NCBI RefSeq assembly: GCF_000292245.2
Contig: NZ_ALPT02000035.1
Location: forward strand, 1-46,639
Origin: Alkalihalobacillus alcalophilus ATCC 27647 = CGMCC 1.3604
GTDB taxonomy: Bacteria; Bacillota; Bacilli; Bacillales; Bacillaceae_D
Reading direction: 5' to 3'
DNA length: 46,639 bases
The notes below the pieces were generated by a model. That model saw nothing but the letters and a program-made list of their open reading frames with translations, was not told the DNA's origin and did no database searches. Below are positions 42,946-46,639 of the stretch, one piece after another. A program made the translations under genes and the position numbers. Position 1 is the first letter of the stretch. Each line of letters opens with the position of its first letter.

Positions 42946-43415
42946 TCCACCTCCTCCTCTTTTGTTTGTTTGATTTCTAAATACAACTTGTAACTCTGAC
43001 GCTTTTCTTCTGATTTTGTGACCGATTTCTTTAAGTACTTAAGTAACAACTGACTAAACTCATTATTAAATGCTTTTAAATCACTTTCAGAAAAATCAAT
43101 AAATGTTTGTGAACTGTCTACTTTTTCTGCTTTCGCCTTTTCAACTCCCTCTTCTAAGTCAAAGTGCGTTGCTTTTGATTGGTAATACTTTTCATTGATA
43201 CCTTTATTCTCTCTTACCTCTGTAAGCTCCAAAATATCATTTTTATAAAGCTGTTGAATGTGATAATGAATGTTACCAGGTGACATCTCTAACGCTTCTG
43301 CCACCTGTTTTGAAGTCATTGGCTCCTCCGCTAATAAATAGATGATTTTTACTCTTAACGGATTTGAAATCAGTTTTTGTTGTTTAAGATTTATATTCAT
43401 TCGTTTAAATTCCAT
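42942..43415 (-). CDS. ArsR-type winged-helix regulator of the MFS gene
   Basis: 157 residues from ATG 43415; TTGGAGG lies 8 bases upstream. The N-terminal winged helix runs through ISNPLRVKIIYLLAEEPMTS, KQVAEALEMSPGNIHYHIQQ and YKNDILELTEVRENKGI. The C-terminal half is a charged helical region (about 95-157). There are no Cys residues, so it does not sense metals by thiols. Three ATCTA/TAGAT palindromes lie upstream, one set between the -35 and -10, indicating self-repression and control of the transporter. Confidence 0.88.
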   Translation of the reverse strand: MEFKRMNINLKQQKLISNPLRVKIIYLLAEEPMTSKQVAEALEMSPGNIHYHIQQLYKNDILELTEVRENKGINEKYYQSKATHFDLEEGVEKAKAEKVDSSQTFIDFSESDLKAFNNEFSQLLLKYLKKSVTKSEEKRQSYKLYLEIKQTKEEEVE

Positions 43416-43464
43416 CTCTTCAACCTCCAAGTTATTATTTTCTGACTATTCTTAATCTAATATC

Positions 43465-43542
43465 ATTATATGATCTAACTTTATAGATCACAACTATATT
43501 TTTAAAATAATCTAAAAAATTAGATCGTAAATAAATCTAGAT
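43465..43542 (-). promoter_or_regulatory. Promoter and palindromic operators of the ArsR-MFS operon
   Basis: Minus-strand TTGTGA (43488-43493), 17-base spacer, TATAAT (43465-43470). The spacer holds the palindrome TGATCTAACTTTATAGATCA (43471-43490). Two more sites, ATCTAAAAAATTAGAT (43510-43525) and AATCTAGATT (about 43533-43542), lie upstream. A common ATCTA...TAGAT half-site suggests one regulator dimer per palindrome. Confidence 0.8.
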
Positions 43543-43703
43543 TAAGAAACAAATCATCTAGCCCTAGTTTAACTTTGTTAAAATAAGGTGAGGTTAATAA
43601 AGACATTACGTTTTGTACTTTACAGCAATTAAACAGATGAGGAATAGTCCCTAAAAGTTAGTTAGTTATTAATAAACATAATGCAGAGGAGAATCTAGTT
43701 GAA

Positions 43704-44618
43704 ATGAATAAAGTCGTCGTTTTAAGTGGCACGGGTCTAGTCGCCTTATTTTTACTAATGAATTCAGAACAGCCTTTGCCATTTTGGCCTGATAAACAGA
43801 TAAATCACCTTTTTGAAAGCTCCAAAGAATTAGAAGAAAATTTATATAGCGAGCAGCTTTATTTGCTGCGGTTAGACGATGAAAAAGCGATTTACCAAAA
43901 GCAACATCAGCAAGAAATCTCAGTTGCTTCACTAACCAAAATGATGACAACATTAGTGGCGATAGAACAACTTGAGCGAAAAGAGGAGCCAATCAAAATT
44001 GACGCGGATATCTTTCCGATTTTAAATGAAAAGAACCTTGTTTTAGCTGGATTCCTTCCTAATGAAGAAGTCCAGGCGATTGATTTGCTTTATGGCACCT
44101 TACTGCCTTCAGGAGCTGAAGCATCCGTTGCCTTAGCTAATCATATAGCGGGGTCAGAAATGAACTTTGTGGAGCTAATGAACCAAAAGGCTAATGAGCT
44201 CCATATGAACGATACGACATTTGCTAACGTAACAGGAGTTGATCAAGAAAACCATTACTCTACCGTGTACGATATGGCTCTTTTATTAAAAGAAGCCTTA
44301 AAAAACCCAACATTTAAAGAGATTTTTACGAGTGAGCGTTACACAACAGGAGGTACAAATCTTCGTTCAGAGGGCATAACGTTTCACAGTACAATGTTTC
44401 AAATGATGGCAGGAGAACCGATGATGCCTAATGTCAAGATTTTAGGGGGGAAAACGGGGTATACGAGACAAGCTGGCCTTTGTTTAGCAAGTTATGCAAT
44501 TGTTGATGGAGTGGAATATATTTTAGTCACAGCAGGGGCCGAGGGCTCAAGTCAAACCGCCCCCTTCCATACAATCGATGCCCTTTATATTTATGAAAAT
44601 GTGTTAGCTAACCAATAA
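43704..44618 (+). CDS. D-alanyl-D-alanine carboxypeptidase-like serine hydrolase (DacA family)
   Basis: 304 residues. One N-terminal membrane segment (about 3-20) anchors or exports the protein. Active-site motifs: SLTK (Ser76, Lys79) and KTG (250-252 in GGKTGYTRQ). The second motif, usually SxN, reads SGA (136-138, PSGAEAS), so the Asn is replaced. It belongs to PBP5-type low-mass penicillin-binding proteins that trim peptidoglycan stem peptides, but it is short and lacks the C-terminal PBP5 domain, so activity should not be assumed. The ribosome site GAGGAG is 12 bases from the ATG, somewhat far. Confidence 0.88.
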   Translation: MNKVVVLSGTGLVALFLLMNSEQPLPFWPDKQINHLFESSKELEENLYSEQLYLLRLDDEKAIYQKQHQQEISVASLTKMMTTLVAIEQLERKEEPIKIDADIFPILNEKNLVLAGFLPNEEVQAIDLLYGTLLPSGAEASVALANHIAGSEMNFVELMNQKANELHMNDTTFANVTGVDQENHYSTVYDMALLLKEALKNPTFKEIFTSERYTTGGTNLRSEGITFHSTMFQMMAGEPMMPNVKILGGKTGYTRQAGLCLASYAIVDGVEYILVTAGAEGSSQTAPFHTIDALYIYENVLANQ

Positions 44619-44658
44619 ACATTCCTTCTATATAAACAGAAATCCCCCTTCCCCAATC

Positions 44659-44692
44659 AAAAGACCAGCATTCCGAAGAAATGCTGGTCTTT
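44659..44692. terminator. Bidirectional terminator between the carboxypeptidase-like and tyrZ genes
   Basis: AAAGACCAGCATT and AATGCTGGTCTTT form a 13-bp stem with a short loop and T/A runs on both sides, serving the two convergent genes. Confidence 0.9.
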
Positions 44693-44695
44693 CTA

Positions 44696-45943
44696 TTACT
44701 TATATTGCAGTTGCACGATCTTTCGTTTGCCTATTTGTACAACCATTCCATCTTCTATTTGGACCGTTTTATAAAAATCGCTGACCTTTTCGGAATTGAC
44801 TTTGACGCCTCCATTAGTGATCATTTTTCTCGCTTCACTTTTGGATGGCATTAGTTTCAAATCTACAAGTAAGTCCAGAACCTCGACATCACTAGCTCCC
44901 TTCCATTCAACAGAAGGAATCTCATCAGGTAAAATCCCTTTTTGAAAAACAGTGATAAAATGTTGTTCAGCGACTTCAGCAAGTTCTTCACTATGGTACA
45001 TCCGGACAATACTACGGGCTAATTTCATTTTTGCATCTCTTGGATGCAGTTCACCTAATGCTAAATCCCTTTTTATAGCTTCATTTTGCTCTATTGTGTA
45101 ATCAGAAATTAACTCAAAATATTTGACCATTAAGGAATCAGGTATCGACATCGCCTTTCCATACATATCCTCAGGTTTTTCATCAATGCCGATGTAATTG
45201 TTTTTCGACTTTGACATTTTCTCCAAACCGTCTAACCCTTCTAATAAAGGCATTAAAATCGCGATTTGCTTTTCCTTTCCAAATCTCTCCTGGAAATGAC
45301 GTCCCATTAAGACGTTAAAATGTTGATCAGTACCTCCTAGCTCAATGTCACTTTCTAAAACAACCGAATCATAGCCTTGCATAAGTGGGTAGAAAAATTC
45401 ATGTAAGGAAATTGGTTTACCTAAAGCAATCCGTTCTTCAAAATCATCTCGTTCCATTAACCTAGCAACCGTTATTTTTCCAGCAAGTTGAATAACTTCT
45501 TCAAAACTTAAATTAGATAACCACTCTGAGTTATAATGAAGCTCCACTTTATCCATATCAATGACTTTTCCAAACTGCTCAAAGTAAGTTTGGGCATTTA
45601 ATTTTACTTGTTCATCTGTTAATTGTTTTCTAGCAACAGTCTTCCCAGTTGGATCACCGATTTTTCCAGTAAAATCACCGATTAATAATTGAATCGTATG
45701 TCCATTATCTTGAAATTGTTTCAGCTTTTTTAACACAACCGTATGACCTAAATGGACATCTGGTGCTGATGGATCAAGTCCAAGCTTTACCTTTAAAGGT
45801 CGATTTTCCATAATAGAATTTACTATCTTCTTCTCTAACTCATCAGATGGAATGATATCATGTGTTCCTTCTTGATAAATGGCTAGCTGCCTTTTTACTT
45901 CATGTTGTTGTTCTATTGTTAATTGGTTCACTGTTGTTCCCAT
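44696..45943 (-). CDS. tyrZ: Tyrosyl-tRNA synthetase, TyrZ type
   Basis: 415 residues. Class I synthetase that charges tRNA-Tyr with tyrosine. HIGH motif is HLGH (64-67, in PDVHLGHTVVL), KMSKS at 242-246, and a C-terminal S4 RNA-binding domain (about 345-412, PSKSEARKMITNGGVKVN). Length and wording fit the second Bacillus enzyme, TyrZ, better than TyrS. The MarR-type gene just upstream corresponds to the B. subtilis tyrZ neighbour ywaE. AGAGGAGG ribosome site. No T-box signature (AGGGTGGNACCGCG) is present upstream, unlike many synthetase genes. Confidence 0.93.
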   Translation of the reverse strand: MGTTVNQLTIEQQHEVKRQLAIYQEGTHDIIPSDELEKKIVNSIMENRPLKVKLGLDPSAPDVHLGHTVVLKKLKQFQDNGHTIQLLIGDFTGKIGDPTGKTVARKQLTDEQVKLNAQTYFEQFGKVIDMDKVELHYNSEWLSNLSFEEVIQLAGKITVARLMERDDFEERIALGKPISLHEFFYPLMQGYDSVVLESDIELGGTDQHFNVLMGRHFQERFGKEKQIAILMPLLEGLDGLEKMSKSKNNYIGIDEKPEDMYGKAMSIPDSLMVKYFELISDYTIEQNEAIKRDLALGELHPRDAKMKLARSIVRMYHSEELAEVAEQHFITVFQKGILPDEIPSVEWKGASDVEVLDLLVDLKLMPSKSEARKMITNGGVKVNSEKVSDFYKTVQIEDGMVVQIGKRKIVQLQYK

Positions 45944-45963
45944 CTAGATGCCTCCTCTTTTAT

Positions 45964-46479
45964 TTAAAAATTTTGATCCTTAATCACTTTTCTCAATAAG
46001 CTTGAAAGTTGTTTTTGTTCTTCTTTCTCTAAACCAGAAACAATTTCCACTTCTTGCTGATGAAAATGCGGATATAACTCCTCCATAACCAATTTCCCTT
46101 TTTCAGTTATCAACACATTTGTCAACCTTCTGTCATGCCGATCTGATTTTCGATAACAAAGATCTTTTCGCTCTAATGTATTGGTCACATTACTAACCGT
46201 TGCTTTAGTAACTCCCGATAGTTCCGCTAGGCTTTTTGTTTCAACCGAGTCATGTATCCATAAATCGTATAAAATCGAAAAAGAAGTCCATGATAACTTA
46301 TACGGAGCCAGCACCTCTTTCTCCATTTTGTTTCGTAGTCCTTGAGCAGCTCGATAAATCATTGTTACTGCCGAGATAGCCTCCATATTTAAAGAGTTCA
46401 TAGATAATTTGGAAAGACGATTTAATGTATTTACCTCTTCCTCGAGTAAATAGCCTTCTTTATTAAAAGTATAAATAAT
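45964..46479 (-). CDS. MarR-family regulator, YwaE-like, probable ATT start
   Basis: The MarR core (YKLSWTSFSILYDLWI, LSGVTKATVSNVTNTLERKD, wing SDRHDRRLTNVLIT) is clear. The first ATG (46401) has no ribosome site. The frame stays open 26 codons further upstream with protein-like content (KEGYLLEEEVNTLNRLSKLS) to ATT codons at 46479 and 46476, and a perfect AAAGGAGG lies 4-7 bases before them, with no ATG, GTG, TTG or CTG in frame. I therefore extend it to 46479 (about 171 residues); if wrong, it is 145 residues from 46401. It is co-transcribed with tyrZ, 20 bases apart, and may regulate it. Confidence 0.8.
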   Translation of the reverse strand: MIYTFNKEGYLLEEEVNTLNRLSKLSMNSLNMEAISAVTMIYRAAQGLRNKMEKEVLAPYKLSWTSFSILYDLWIHDSVETKSLAELSGVTKATVSNVTNTLERKDLCYRKSDRHDRRLTNVLITEKGKLVMEELYPHFHQQEVEIVSGLEKEEQKQLSSLLRKVIKDQNF

Positions 46480-46496
46480 AGAACCTCCTTTGTTTA

Positions 46497-46639
46497 AAAA
46501 GCGGAGTCCGTTTGCCCAGAAGCGAGAAAAAATTAGGGGCGGCTGATGAAGACGCTCTTTGTCTTCACTCAGACGAACCGATTTTTCTCAAGCTTCTAAC
46601 GGACGCAGCTAGATTAATAAAAAGCGGAGCCTGTTCGTT
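46497..46639 (-). repeat. Third copy of the structured dispersed element (cut by window edge)
   Basis: Read on the minus strand it matches the 26.6-27.0 kb copies: an AACGGAC-type arm near GAACAGGCTCCGCTTTTTAT, AGAAGCTTGAGAAAAATCGG, a GAAGAC...GTCTTC hairpin, CAGCCGCCCC, then CTCGCTTCT and CAAACGGACTCCGCTTTTT at its end. It ends 6 bases before the AAAGGAGG site of the MarR gene, in the same orientation as that gene. About 80-85% similar to the other copies by eye. Confidence 0.85.

Noticed and set aside
46402..46639. T-box riboswitch upstream of the MarR-tyrZ operon
   Set aside because: No AGGGTGGNACCGCG-type sequence is visible; the leader is a copy of the dispersed structured element.

Overview
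The window is chromosomal DNA from a low-GC Gram-positive spore-former of the Bacillaceae. Signs are the AT-rich sequence, strong AGGAGG-type ribosome sites, frequent TTG/GTG starts, and the families SinI, CsaA, MhqO/MhqR, IsdC/SrtB, PadR-DUF1700-DUF4097 and TyrZ with a YwaE-like MarR partner. An alkaliphilic Bacillus relative would fit, but that is inference. No rRNA, tRNA, CRISPR array, phage or complete insertion sequence was seen.

0-11 kb: a small SinI-like anti-repressor gene; a 1694-residue kinase/ATPase/histidine-kinase fusion with its NarL-type response regulator; an M20 dipeptidase; a CapA-like lipoprotein; CsaA; and an AraC regulator with a GyrI-like domain.

11-22.4 kb is the functional centre, a heme-iron acquisition island. 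A rightward Fur-controlled operon encodes a lipoprotein, permease, ATPase and an IsdG-type heme-degrading monooxygenase. Facing it is a leftward Fur-controlled isd operon: IsdC with an NPQTS sorting signal, a five-NEAT wall protein, IsdE, IsdF, an ATPase and sortase B. Heme would be captured by NEAT domains, passed to the lipoproteins, imported by two ABC systems and opened by IsdG to release iron.

22.5-31.7 kb: a ComEC-like MBL hydrolase, an MhqR/MhqO/flavin-reductase quinone-stress module with two operator palindromes, a secreted peptide coupled through a hairpin to a 42-residue membrane peptide, an aldo-keto reductase, a YtkA-like lipoprotein, PepT and a Nudix hydrolase.

32-39 kb: a PadR-DUF1700-DUF4097 operon, a five-gene ABC transporter operon and a pair of two-TM proteins. 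Three genes here (DUF4097 and both permeases) each carry an apparent one-base loss in a homopolymer, so either sequencing error or decay must be excluded.

39-46.6 kb: a HAD phosphatase, small membrane proteins, a methyltransferase, a cluster of DnaA-box-like sites, an ArsR-MFS efflux pair, a D,D-carboxypeptidase-like protein, and a MarR-tyrosyl-tRNA synthetase operon whose MarR gene may start at ATT.

Several dispersed repeat families fill the intergenic space: two 51-bp tandem arrays 14 kb apart that share a core, a structured ~140-bp element in three copies of which two end just before a ribosome site, elements bounded by AGGCTG(G/A)GACAAAA, and GC-rich hairpin elements.
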